This document shows, piece by piece, positions 1-7,298 of a DNA stretch of 42,627 nucleotides. Numbering within the stretch: the stretch's first letter is position 1; each line of letters starts with the position of its first letter. The notes under the pieces are model-generated. The model did no database searches. It had not been told where the DNA came from and saw nothing but the letters and a program-made list of their open reading frames with translations. Made by a program: the position numbers and the translations under genes. This stretch comes from Mucilaginibacter agri (GTDB taxonomy: Bacteria; Bacteroidota; Bacteroidia; Sphingobacteriales; Sphingobacteriaceae): NCBI RefSeq assembly GCF_009928685.1, contig NZ_WWEO01000031.1:1-42627 (forward strand), written 5' to 3'.

Positions 1-1
1 G

Positions 2-75
2 CGGAATGGACGGGACTCGAACCCGCGACCCCATGCGTGACAGGCATGTATTCTAACCAGCTGAACTACCACTCC
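2..75 (-). tRNA. tRNA-Asp (anticodon GTC)
   Basis: Read on the minus strand this folds as a full cloverleaf. The acceptor stem is GGAGTGG paired with CCATTCC, with one G-T pair. The anticodon stem CATGC/GCATG encloses the loop CTGTCAC, giving anticodon GTC for aspartate. The T arm is GCGGG-TTCGAGT-CCCGT and the discriminator base is G at position 2. Only one base of a possible encoded CCA lies inside the window, so the 3' end cannot be judged. The gene is transcribed out of the left edge of the window. Confidence 0.96.
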
Positions 76-157
76 TCCCGTTTGGGACTGCAAAGATAGG
101 AATTGGATTTAATTAACAAAATGCTTTAGTGTATTTAGAGAATTTCTTTTTGAAAAT

Positions 158-193
158 AAAAACGGCCCCGATAATATTATCGGGGCCGTTTTT
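158..193 (-). terminator. Intrinsic terminator of the phosphohexomutase gene
   Basis: A near-perfect GC-rich hairpin (arm AACGGCCCCGATA, loop ATAT) is flanked by an A run on the left and a T run on the right. It lies about 20 bases past the stop codon of the minus-strand mutase gene. Because both flanks carry the right tracts it could stop transcription from either side. It separates the mutase gene from the tRNA. Confidence 0.88.
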
Positions 194-214
194 ATGTATC
201 GGTCTGTGTATCAG

Positions 215-1951
215 TTAAACACCTAGATCCTGGATAATGGTATCGATCTTGGCATCTAGTTGTTTATCGGTTTCTTTATAGGCTTCTTTGCTGGCCAATT
301 TACCGTTTACACTGCAATAGAATTTAATTTTCGGTTCTGTACCAGAGGGGCGTGCAGATATAATGCTGCCATCTTCGGTAATAAACTGCAATACGTCTGA
401 TTTAGGAAAATCCAGTTTGCTAACAGCGCCAGTGTTTAGGTCAGTTTCGGTACCCATTTCGTAGTCTTTAAGTTGGACCACTTTAGAGCCGCCTAATGTA
501 GCAGGTGGGTTAGATCGGAACTTCGCCATCATGGCTTTGATATCCTCGGCGCCGCTCTTACCCTTTTTAGTAATCGAGATCAGCTTTTCTTTAAAGAAAC
601 CGTATTGGACATAAGTATCAACCAAAGCTTCGAACAAGCTGCTTCCTTTGTCTTTGTAATAAGCGGTCATTTCGGAAATAAATGCACTCGAAACAACGGC
701 ATCTTTATCGCGAACCAGCTCGCCAATTAAATAGCCATAGCTCTCTTCACCACCGCCAATAAAGGTTTCTTTACCTTCCAGTTGGGTCATCAGTTCACCT
801 ATGTACTTAAAGCCCGTAAGGGTATTATAAAACTTTACGTTTTTGGCCTTTGCAATCTCTTCAATCAGGTTAGAGGTTACAATGGTTTTAACAATGTATT
901 CTTTACCTGTTAGCTTGCCCGCATCTTCCCATGCTGATAAAAGATAGTTAATTAACATACTTCCGGTTTGGTTACCGTTTAGTAGGATGAATTCGTTGTC
1001 TGTGTTTTTAACGGCAATACCCACACGGTCGGCATCGGGGTCTGTAGCTAATACAAGGTCTGCATCAACCTCCTGCGCTTTTTTAAGAGCAAGGGTCAAA
1101 GCTTCTTTTTCTTCTGGGTTAGGGTAAACCACTGTAGGGAAGTTACCATCAGGCGTAGTCTGCTCATCTACCAGAATCACGTTCTCGAAGCCGAACATCT
1201 CCAATGCTTTTGGCACCAAAGTAATACCAGTACCATGGATTGGAGAGTAAACTATTTTAAGGTCTTTTTGACGTTTGATAGCGTCTTTCGATACAGAAAG
1301 CTTCACGATGCTATCCAGGTAAAGCTGGTCTATATCGGCCCCGATTACCTCGATGTTTTCATCTACACGATCAAATTTTACTTCGTCGATGCTTTTAATC
1401 GCAGCAACTTCGTCCATCACGGCTTGATCTTCGGGAAATACAAACTGGCCGCCGTCGGCACCGTATGCCTTATAACCATTATATTCTTTCGGGTTGTGCG
1501 ATGCCGTAAGCATTACACCGCTTTTGCATCCTAATTGACGCACAGCGAATGAAAGCTCGGGCGTAGGGCGTAAAGCCTCGAAGAAATAAACATGGATGCC
1601 ATTGGCCGAAAATACTTCGGCAGTAATATTAGAAAAAAGGTCGGCATTGTTACGGCTATCGTGCGCAATGGCAACTTTAATCTTTTCGTTAGGGTATTTC
1701 TTTTTTAAATAATTGGCAAGGCCTTGAGTAGCCGAACCAATGGTGTATTTATTGATACGGTTTGAACCCGGGCCCATAGTGCCGCGCAGGCCGCCTGTGC
1801 CAAACTCCAGATCCCTGTAAAATGAGTCCGTTAGCTCTGTAACTGCATTTTCATCAAGTAACTTTTGAATTTGTTGTTTAACATCGGCATCGTAGCTTCC
1901 CTGAAGCCATGAGTTTACTTTTTGAAGAATGGTAGGATCTAAAGTCTGCAT
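215..1951 (-). CDS. Phosphoglucomutase/phosphomannomutase family phospho-sugar mutase
   Basis: The enzyme interconverts hexose 1-phosphates and 6-phosphates in the cytoplasm, feeding sugar-nucleotide and polysaccharide synthesis. The 578-residue protein has the full alpha-D-phosphohexomutase signature. The phosphoserine loop TASHNP has its serine at residue 151, the metal-binding loop DPDADR starts at residue 304, a sugar-binding GGGEESYG motif follows, and the phosphate-binding RPSGTEPKIKFY loop is near the C-terminus. The length fits the longer PGM2-like branch rather than the ~450-residue bacterial phosphomannomutases, and substrate preference cannot be read from sequence. It has its own terminator and is separated from folC by about 150 bases, so it is probably a single-gene unit. 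Confidence 0.95.
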   Translation of the reverse strand: MQTLDPTILQKVNSWLQGSYDADVKQQIQKLLDENAVTELTDSFYRDLEFGTGGLRGTMGPGSNRINKYTIGSATQGLANYLKKKYPNEKIKVAIAHDSRNNADLFSNITAEVFSANGIHVYFFEALRPTPELSFAVRQLGCKSGVMLTASHNPKEYNGYKAYGADGGQFVFPEDQAVMDEVAAIKSIDEVKFDRVDENIEVIGADIDQLYLDSIVKLSVSKDAIKRQKDLKIVYSPIHGTGITLVPKALEMFGFENVILVDEQTTPDGNFPTVVYPNPEEKEALTLALKKAQEVDADLVLATDPDADRVGIAVKNTDNEFILLNGNQTGSMLINYLLSAWEDAGKLTGKEYIVKTIVTSNLIEEIAKAKNVKFYNTLTGFKYIGELMTQLEGKETFIGGGEESYGYLIGELVRDKDAVVSSAFISEMTAYYKDKGSSLFEALVDTYVQYGFFKEKLISITKKGKSGAEDIKAMMAKFRSNPPATLGGSKVVQLKDYEMGTETDLNTGAVSKLDFPKSDVLQFITEDGSIISARPSGTEPKIKFYCSVNGKLASKEAYKETDKQLDAKIDTIIQDLGV

Positions 1952-2082
1952 TTATGTGATTATTTTATGTTTTACAGTGTGTATCTCAAATATGGTGATA
2001 AAAAGTATTTTATATAATAGATGATGATCTATAATGTTTAAAATATTGTACTAAAGTTTAATAAAATGTGTAAAACAGGACT

Positions 2083-2102
2083 ACTTCACATCGCTGTGAA
2101 GT
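2083..2102 (-). terminator. Hairpin just after folC, possible terminator
   Basis: A perfect 8-bp stem, ACTTCACA with TGTGAAGT, encloses the four-base loop TCGC. It starts three bases beyond the folC stop codon on the minus strand. The following T tract is weak (GTTTTA after a few other bases), so termination is plausible but not certain. Confidence 0.4.
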
Positions 2103-2104
2103 TT

Positions 2105-3415
2105 CTAAACTACCTCCGCGACTACAAAAGTACTACCTCCAACAAATACCAGATCTCCTTTTTTAGCGGCAGCTTGTGCCGCACTTAGTGCCGCTTCTAC
2201 CGAAGAATAAACCTTGCCATGTAAGCCTGCTTCAATCGCCTGCGTTTTTAATAGCTCTGCATCTAAACCGCGAGGGATATCTGGCCGGCAGAAATAATAG
2301 GTAGCATCCTGCGGCAGCATCTGCAATATTTTGCTAATGTCCTTATCATTAACCACCCCGATAACAAAGTGCAAGCGTGTGTAGTTTACCGAGGCGATAT
2401 TTTTCAATACTTCTCGAATGCCTTCGGGATTATGCCCTGTATCGCAAATGGTTAACGGGTTGATACTTAGCGTTTGCCAGCGGCCTTGTAATCCGGTAAT
2501 GCCCTGTACATTTTTTAGCGCCCTCCGCAATTGCATATTGCTTATGCTGAAACCTAATTTGTTCAGTGCCTCGGCGGCCGTTAAAACGGTTTTTACATTT
2601 TTAAGTTGATAGCTGCCTGTAAGATCGAGTTGATATTCTGTTGTCTGTTGACTTTCAGTTGTCGGTTTACGGCTGTCGGTTATCGGGGTGGCCTCGATAG
2701 TGAGATACTTTTCAGTCTTTTCTTTTGCTTCCACATTCCAACGTTCAGATGCAAAGCTTAGGGGGCTTTTATGCTGCTCGGCTTTTTGCTCAAAAACCGG
2801 GGCAACCACGGGCTGATATTCGCCGATGATAACCGGAATATTTGGTTTGATAATACCGGCTTTTTCGCCTGCAATTAGTGGCAGTGTATCACCAAGTAAG
2901 TTCATGTGATCCCAGCCTATGTTGGTGATAACGGATAGGAGTGGGGTAATTACATTGGTAGAATCCAGCCTACCACCTAAGCCAACTTCTATAATGGCAA
3001 TGTCTACTTTGTTTTTGGCGAAGTGATCGAAAGCCAAAGCTACCGTCATCTCAAAAAAAGAAGGCTGAATTTTTTCGAAATCCGTTTTATAATCAGCTAC
3101 AAAATCTACAACATCCTGTTCGGGTATCATTTCACCATTAATGCGGATACGTTCTCTAAAATCGCGCAAATGCGGCGAAGTGTATAGGCCGGTTTTATAT
3201 CCCGCAGTTTGTAACACAGCCGCCAACATATGCGATGTTGAGCCCTTACCATTAGTGCCACCTATGTGGATGCTCTTGAATTTATGCTGAGGATTATCCA
3301 ATAGTTCGCACAGAGCCAAAGTGTTAGTCAGATCGGCCTTAAATGCAGAGGTACCAACCCGCGTAAACATAGGGAGTTGGGTGTATAGATAGTCGAGTGT
3401 TTGCTGGTAGTTCAT
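2105..3415 (-). CDS. folC: Bifunctional folylpolyglutamate synthase/dihydrofolate synthase
   Basis: This ATP-dependent ligase of the Mur ligase superfamily adds glutamate to dihydropteroate and to folates in the cytoplasm. The 436-residue protein carries the P-loop GTNGKGS at residues 53-59, the following YTSPHL segment, an EVGLGGRLDSTN motif and a NIGWDH motif, all typical of FolC. The C-terminal Mur ligase domain contains DTGHNPEG. An unusual low-complexity segment rich in T, S, Q, K and E lies at about residues 243-262, between the central and C-terminal domains. It is encoded by a near-repetitive DNA stretch (2634-2686) that looks like an in-frame repeat insertion. ATG start at 3413-3415. 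Confidence 0.95.
   Translation of the reverse strand: MNYQQTLDYLYTQLPMFTRVGTSAFKADLTNTLALCELLDNPQHKFKSIHIGGTNGKGSTSHMLAAVLQTAGYKTGLYTSPHLRDFRERIRINGEMIPEQDVVDFVADYKTDFEKIQPSFFEMTVALAFDHFAKNKVDIAIIEVGLGGRLDSTNVITPLLSVITNIGWDHMNLLGDTLPLIAGEKAGIIKPNIPVIIGEYQPVVAPVFEQKAEQHKSPLSFASERWNVEAKEKTEKYLTIEATPITDSRKPTTESQQTTEYQLDLTGSYQLKNVKTVLTAAEALNKLGFSISNMQLRRALKNVQGITGLQGRWQTLSINPLTICDTGHNPEGIREVLKNIASVNYTRLHFVIGVVNDKDISKILQMLPQDATYYFCRPDIPRGLDAELLKTQAIEAGLHGKVYSSVEAALSAAQAAAKKGDLVFVGGSTFVVAEVV
2634..2686. repeat. Word-like microrepeat array inside folC
   Basis: The stretch is built from degenerate copies of a 7-8 base word (TCTGTTG, TCAGTTG, TCGGTTTA, TCGGTTA). It stays in frame and encodes a polar T/S/Q-rich linker in FolC. 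It resembles the word arrays seen at gene borders elsewhere in this window, but here it lies within coding sequence. Confidence 0.6.
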
Positions 3416-3422
3416 ATAGTAA

Positions 3423-3461
3423 TGGCAGTGGCTTCAACAGTAGCAGTGGCGAGTGGCAGTA
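3423..3461. repeat. Microrepeat array between folC and the small upstream gene
   Basis: Degenerate copies of GCAGTGGC / GTAGCAGTGGC fill nearly all of the ~49-base space between the start of folC and the stop of the next gene upstream. Nothing promoter-like was recognised in it, so the two genes may be co-transcribed across it. Confidence 0.55.
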
Positions 3462-3464
3462 GCT

Positions 3465-3875
3465 TTATATTAACACCTTGCCTAATGGGCCGTCTTTTAT
3501 TACAAAATTAGAATAACCGGGACATGATCCGGGAAATAATTTAACAATTAGTCTATTTCTGATAATGACCTCAACTTCTTCCAAAGATTCTTTGTCGTAA
3601 GAAAGTTTCCAATTTAAGTTAATGTCGTTCTCATATCCTTCTATAAGAGGGGGGATGTTTTCTTTTATAAATTCCTGTGGATTTAGGAATGGATTTTCTT
3701 CGTCTAATACCCATTCGGTTTCTAATGGAGTTGGGCTTTGATTGTAAAGCCAAATGTCTCCAATTATCTCTTCTTTATCAAGTAAGTATGCATAAGCGAC
3801 TCTACCATCATCTTCTACTATAACGGAATAACGCTCGTTTTCAAGACAGACGATTTTTAGGAAAAATTCGGTCAT
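3465..3875 (-). CDS. Small acidic protein of unknown function
   Basis: I do not recognise a family for this 136-residue protein. It has no signal peptide or membrane segment, so it is probably cytoplasmic. The sequence is acidic, with a segment around VEDDGRVAYAYLL followed by GDIWLYNQ and a PxxxxEW-like stretch, and it alternates as expected for a small alpha/beta fold. It is flanked by a microrepeat array on its 3' side and by decayed palindromic repeats on its 5' side. Its DNA looks richer in A+T than the neighbouring folC, which suggests a gene gained separately. Small Bacteroidota proteins of this look include immunity-type proteins, but no toxin gene is adjacent, so that is only a possibility. 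Confidence 0.72.
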   Translation of the reverse strand: MTEFFLKIVCLENERYSVIVEDDGRVAYAYLLDKEEIIGDIWLYNQSPTPLETEWVLDEENPFLNPQEFIKENIPPLIEGYENDINLNWKLSYDKESLEEVEVIIRNRLIVKLFPGSCPGYSNFVIKDGPLGKVLI

Positions 3876-3900
3876 AAGATAAATTTCGATTAAAAAGTAA

Positions 3901-3980
3901 CGTCATCGCGAGGTACGAAGCAATCCCAAACTGCGCAGATCAACTTTGTAAACAGGGAGGCTTTCGAGTGGCTCAGCCTG
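3901..3980. repeat. Decayed copy of a palindromic intergenic repeat
   Basis: Bases 3901-3928 match the left arm of the clear palindrome at 21336-21420 with one change in the first 27 bases (CGTCATCGCG instead of CGTCATTGCG). The right arm is only vaguely recognisable near 3960 (CTTTCGAGTGGCTC). This looks like a degraded copy of the same dispersed repeat. Confidence 0.65.
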
Positions 3981-4022
3981 ATAATCTCTTATAATTCGTA
4001 ATGGCAGTTTAAATATGTTTTA

Positions 4023-4108
4023 TCATCCTGAACGATAGTGAAGAATCTTACTAGATAGTAAAGTTCACCGTGTACGATGAAGAAGATTCCTTCTTTGTCG
4101 AAATGACA
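4023..4108. repeat. Imperfect palindromic intergenic repeat, second type
   Basis: The left arm begins TCATCCTGAACGATAGTGAA and ends in AGAATCTT. The right arm begins AAGATTCC and ends in TCGAAATGACA. The arms are imperfect reverse complements separated by about 34 bases. The end sequence and layout resemble REP-like dispersed elements of Bacteroidota, and the sequence differs from the 21336 type. Confidence 0.6.
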
Positions 4109-4121
4109 AATGGGATATGTT

Positions 4122-4937
4122 TTATTGCAGCTTAAATATAAATGTAACCTTACCTTGTTGCAAGTCGGGCGCTGAATCCGGAGCGTTTAGTTTGGCATTT
4201 TTTACAGCATCTTCACACTTTTGCAGCAAATCCGAATCAGTTATTGTTGTGCCCCGACCGCCCGCCTGGGCATACACTACGTTACCGTTTTTGTCAACCC
4301 GGTAATCAACCACAACTTTGCCTACCTGCCGTTTACCATCTGGCTTTACTGGGGTGTTCGTCCAACTGCGTTGCGGTATGCCCGTTCCGCCATTTCCGGA
4401 GCCTGTGCCGTCATAATTATCGGCCATGGTGCTGCCGGCAGGTTTGCCCTGGTTGCCTGGAGTGTTGCCGGTACCATCACCTTCGCCGGTGCCGTTATTA
4501 GTTTTGCCTTTGTAAAGGGCGTTTTGGTTCACTACCGGTTTAGGCGGAGCCTTTGTTACTTCTTGTTGTGCTTTTACAGTTTCACTCGGTTTTTTATCGT
4601 TACTAACTTCTGGAGCGTCTTCTGTATTTTGGGTAACCACCTGCTTGCTGCTATTATCAACCGGTGTAGGGGCGTCAGTTGGTGGGGCAGGGGTTACTTT
4701 ATCCGGTTTGCTATTGTTGGCGTGTTCGGCTTTAGATGGCTCTTCGGTACTCATGTAATCGTTGCCCATACCTTCGTCAACGGTACCATAGTTTACCAAT
4801 ATACCGCCGGTGCCATCGTCTTGTTTAACGGGCATTTTGAACACCATAAAATAGCACATCGCAATAATAAGCGCCAGTATAATACCTGTTGCTAAAAATG
4901 CTTTGGGATAATTATTTTCTTCGTTGCGGTAATCCAT
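4122..4937 (-). CDS. TonB-like energy transducer
   Basis: This is the inner-membrane-anchored periplasmic rod that passes ExbB/ExbD energy to an outer-membrane partner. The 271-residue protein has a short cytoplasmic N-terminus, one membrane helix at about residues 13-33, and a long low-complexity region rich in P, T, N and G (about 40-195). A compact C-terminal domain follows, beginning near VGKVVVDYRVDKNGNV, as in TonB/TolA C-terminal folds. It lies 7 bases downstream of the ExbD gene and is the last gene of the six-gene minus-strand operon. The linker has glycine- and asparagine-rich stretches rather than a classic Pro-Lys rod, so TolA-like or TonB-like function cannot be separated from sequence alone. 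Confidence 0.88.
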   Translation of the reverse strand: MDYRNEENNYPKAFLATGIILALIIAMCYFMVFKMPVKQDDGTGGILVNYGTVDEGMGNDYMSTEEPSKAEHANNSKPDKVTPAPPTDAPTPVDNSSKQVVTQNTEDAPEVSNDKKPSETVKAQQEVTKAPPKPVVNQNALYKGKTNNGTGEGDGTGNTPGNQGKPAGSTMADNYDGTGSGNGGTGIPQRSWTNTPVKPDGKRQVGKVVVDYRVDKNGNVVYAQAGGRGTTITDSDLLQKCEDAVKNAKLNAPDSAPDLQQGKVTFIFKLQ

Positions 4938-4944
4938 CTCCCCA

Positions 4945-5343
4945 CTATTTAGGCTCAGTAGCCAAAACCAGTTTTATATTTAATTTTTGTGCCGTATCCA
5001 TTACCTGTACCACATTTTGTATTGCTACGGTACGGTCTACATACAATACAATGGTTAATTCGGTAGCAACGTTTTTGTAGCCTGCCAGCGTATTCGAAAG
5101 ATCAGCCTCAGCGACTTCTTTCTTATCAACATAATACCGCAGATCTTTAGTTACAGAAACGGTAATGGTTTTTTTAGATACCGACTGGCCTGATGATGAT
5201 TTGGGCAGCATTAGCTTAATCACATTCGGGTTGGTTACTGTTGATGCAATTAAGAAAAACAGCAGCAGGAAGAACATGATATCGTTCATGGCCGAGGTGT
5301 GTACCTCTGCAGATGCCCGTTTACCTCTTTTCCTTAAATTCAT
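4945..5343 (-). CDS. Biopolymer transport protein ExbD/TolR family
   Basis: A 132-residue component of the proton-driven ExbB/ExbD motor. A basic N-terminus is followed by one membrane helix at about residues 19-40. This helix carries the conserved protonatable aspartate, D21, in the sequence AMNDIMFF. A periplasmic domain typical of ExbD/TolR makes up the rest. Its start overlaps the exbB stop region by four bases (5340-5343), which indicates translational coupling. The TonB-like gene follows 7 bases downstream. Confidence 0.93.
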   Translation of the reverse strand: MNLRKRGKRASAEVHTSAMNDIMFFLLLFFLIASTVTNPNVIKLMLPKSSSGQSVSKKTITVSVTKDLRYYVDKKEVAEADLSNTLAGYKNVATELTIVLYVDRTVAIQNVVQVMDTAQKLNIKLVLATEPK

Positions 5344-6053
5344 TTGCTTGGTTCTTCTAACAGGTCAATAAATTCAATAGCGTCGGTTTCTAGTTTCAAA
5401 ATTACTTTGTCAACCATCATGTTAAGAATGTGGTAGCAGATATATGCTACGATACCCACAAACAAACCGGCCGCAGAAGTTACCATTTTAACGTATAAAC
5501 CACCCGATATAACACCCATACTGATGTTGTCTGTTTTGGAAATATCATAAAAGATCTTGATTACACCAGCGATGGTACCTAAGAAACCAAACATGGGCGC
5601 AATACCGGCTACGATACCGATAATACCGATGTTTTTTTCCAGTTTAGATACTTCGATCTTACCGATGTTTTCGATAGCGCCTTCGATATCTTTAATAGGG
5701 CGACCGATACGTAATAAGCCTTTTTGTAACATACGGCCAAGTGGCGTGTTGCTGTTTTTGCAAATAGCGATAGCCGATTCGAGCCTGCCATGCTGAATAT
5801 TATCGCGCACCTGGTTCATCAGGCTCGATTCGTCTTTCGACGCTTTACGAATAGTGAAGTAGCGTTCGAAGAAAATAACTAACCCTAGTACGGCCAGGAT
5901 ACCGATTGGGATCATTACCCAACCACCTTTTATCAGCAGGTCGCCAAAACGAAGATCTTCCTGCGGAATAGCTGCAGGTGTGGCCGCGGTAGTGTGGCTA
6001 ATAGAATCAACAATATGGGTAGCGGTATCTGTTAGGAGCATTAATAGCATCAT
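5340..6053 (-). CDS. MotA/TolQ/ExbB proton channel family protein
   Basis: A 237-residue inner-membrane subunit that forms the proton path with ExbD. Three hydrophobic segments are visible: about residues 43-66 (beginning GGWVMIPIGI), about 140-165 (IGIIGIVAGIAPMFGFLGTI) and about 185-212. The conserved TolQ/ExbB stretch APMFGFLGTIAGVI is intact. The N-terminal ~40 residues are periplasmic and low in complexity. The gene starts 5 bases after the HU/SPOR gene stop and overlaps exbD by four bases. A methionine-rich N-terminus (MMLLMLL) leaves the exact start uncertain by a few residues. Confidence 0.93.
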   Translation of the reverse strand: MMLLMLLTDTATHIVDSISHTTAATPAAIPQEDLRFGDLLIKGGWVMIPIGILAVLGLVIFFERYFTIRKASKDESSLMNQVRDNIQHGRLESAIAICKNSNTPLGRMLQKGLLRIGRPIKDIEGAIENIGKIEVSKLEKNIGIIGIVAGIAPMFGFLGTIAGVIKIFYDISKTDNISMGVISGGLYVKMVTSAAGLFVGIVAYICYHILNMMVDKVILKLETDAIEFIDLLEEPSK

Positions 6054-6058
6054 TGTAT

Positions 6059-7264
6059 TTACTTATAGGGTTCTACAGAAATAAATTTGGGTTTCAGTTT
6101 TCTTGGTTTTAAAATTTCAATACGTGCAGCATCTGCATCTTTCTTGGTATAACGGTAACCGAAGATGATCTTATATGCAAAGTATTCTTTTCTTTGGACA
6201 GAATCTAACAAACGAGCCTGCGGATAGCCCAGAGCTCTATACTTTGCTAAATTGGCAACTGCATTATTATAGTTGTTGAATGAGCCGCCTAAAATAAGCC
6301 AGGTATTTTTAGGGATTTCGGCCATTGGGCCAGCATTGGTAACCGGTTTGCCTTGAGCATCAACTGTAGGCTGTACAGGTACTTTAGATACTGAATCCTT
6401 AGTAGCAGGAGGTTCGGTACCCAATGGCGGTATACTATCTTTCTGAGCAGTTGTATCCGAATCTATTTTTACCACATTCGATGGGGCCGAGTCCCGGCGC
6501 GCAGTTGTTAGCCCCCCTTTAGCCATGTGTGGTTGGTAATATTTATAATAATAAAATATTCCGGCGGCGCCTAAAATAAGCACCACTGCAGCTATGATCC
6601 AGTATTTTAAATTGCTTTTGGCTTCCGGATACTCTTCCTCAATGTTTTCCTGGGGCTCAAATACGGGACTTACCGGCGGAATGTTAGCTTCTTGTATCGG
6701 TTCTGGTATAATTTCTACCGGAGCAACGGGCTTAGAATTGATGAAGTCTATAGGCGCTTCGTCAATAACAGGCTCTTTTTCCTGTTCGGTGGGAGCATCT
6801 ACTGTTGGAGTTACCTCTTTCGGATTAACAGGCTGATCAAGATCAATGAGTTTCCGGATGCTTATTGGCGGGTAACCAAATACAGTTGAACTAAAAGTGT
6901 TTTCGGCTTCAGTAGTTTTGAAGGCTATTTTGCCAAACTCATCTATATAAAACGAACCCAAGTCGGCGAAATCAAACTCTGCTACCTCGGCGCGTTCGCG
7001 GATGGTATCTACGTATTTATCTAAAAAGAAGCGGGCCGAAGCATGTGATATGTTCCGTTTTTCGGCAATGTATGCCAACAGCGATGTATCTTCCGGATCT
7101 GTTTTAGAGCCGTCGAAAGTAGTTTCGTAATAGGGCGGATAAAGGGTTCCGCTTTCTTTATCATAATAGCTGCTTTTGCGCAAATGCACAAATTGGCCCA
7201 GCCCGGGCACACTTAGCTTGCCCCGCTGTTTAATTAATTCGCTTACGTAATTAGATAAATCCAT
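6059..7264 (-). CDS. HU-like N-terminal domain, membrane helix and C-terminal SPOR domain protein
   Basis: A 401-residue bitopic membrane protein. The cytoplasmic N-terminus (about residues 1-130) resembles the CCDC81-type HU domains of Bacteroidota: it opens MDLSNYVSELIKQRGKLSVPGLG and has a second segment around ADLGSFYIDEFGKIAF. A Pro/Glu-rich stretch follows, then one membrane helix at about residues 219-241. A periplasmic linker leads to a SPOR domain at about 321-398 (beginning NTWLILGGSFNN). SPOR domains bind denuded septal peptidoglycan, so the protein may sense or mark division sites. It sits between the barrel gene (34 bases upstream) and exbB (5 bases downstream). The HU-like part could bind DNA or act as a protein-interaction module. 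Confidence 0.88.
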   Translation of the reverse strand: MDLSNYVSELIKQRGKLSVPGLGQFVHLRKSSYYDKESGTLYPPYYETTFDGSKTDPEDTSLLAYIAEKRNISHASARFFLDKYVDTIRERAEVAEFDFADLGSFYIDEFGKIAFKTTEAENTFSSTVFGYPPISIRKLIDLDQPVNPKEVTPTVDAPTEQEKEPVIDEAPIDFINSKPVAPVEIIPEPIQEANIPPVSPVFEPQENIEEEYPEAKSNLKYWIIAAVVLILGAAGIFYYYKYYQPHMAKGGLTTARRDSAPSNVVKIDSDTTAQKDSIPPLGTEPPATKDSVSKVPVQPTVDAQGKPVTNAGPMAEIPKNTWLILGGSFNNYNNAVANLAKYRALGYPQARLLDSVQRKEYFAYKIIFGYRYTKKDADAARIEILKPRKLKPKFISVEPYK

Positions 7265-7298
7265 CCCTATGTTTGGCTTTTAACCGGTTGTCTGCGTA

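Noticed and set aside
4221..4895. A 224-residue plus-strand ORF
   Set aside because: It lies fully antisense to the TonB-like gene, has no recognisable domain, and arises from the low-complexity Pro/Thr/Asn/Gly codons on the other strand.
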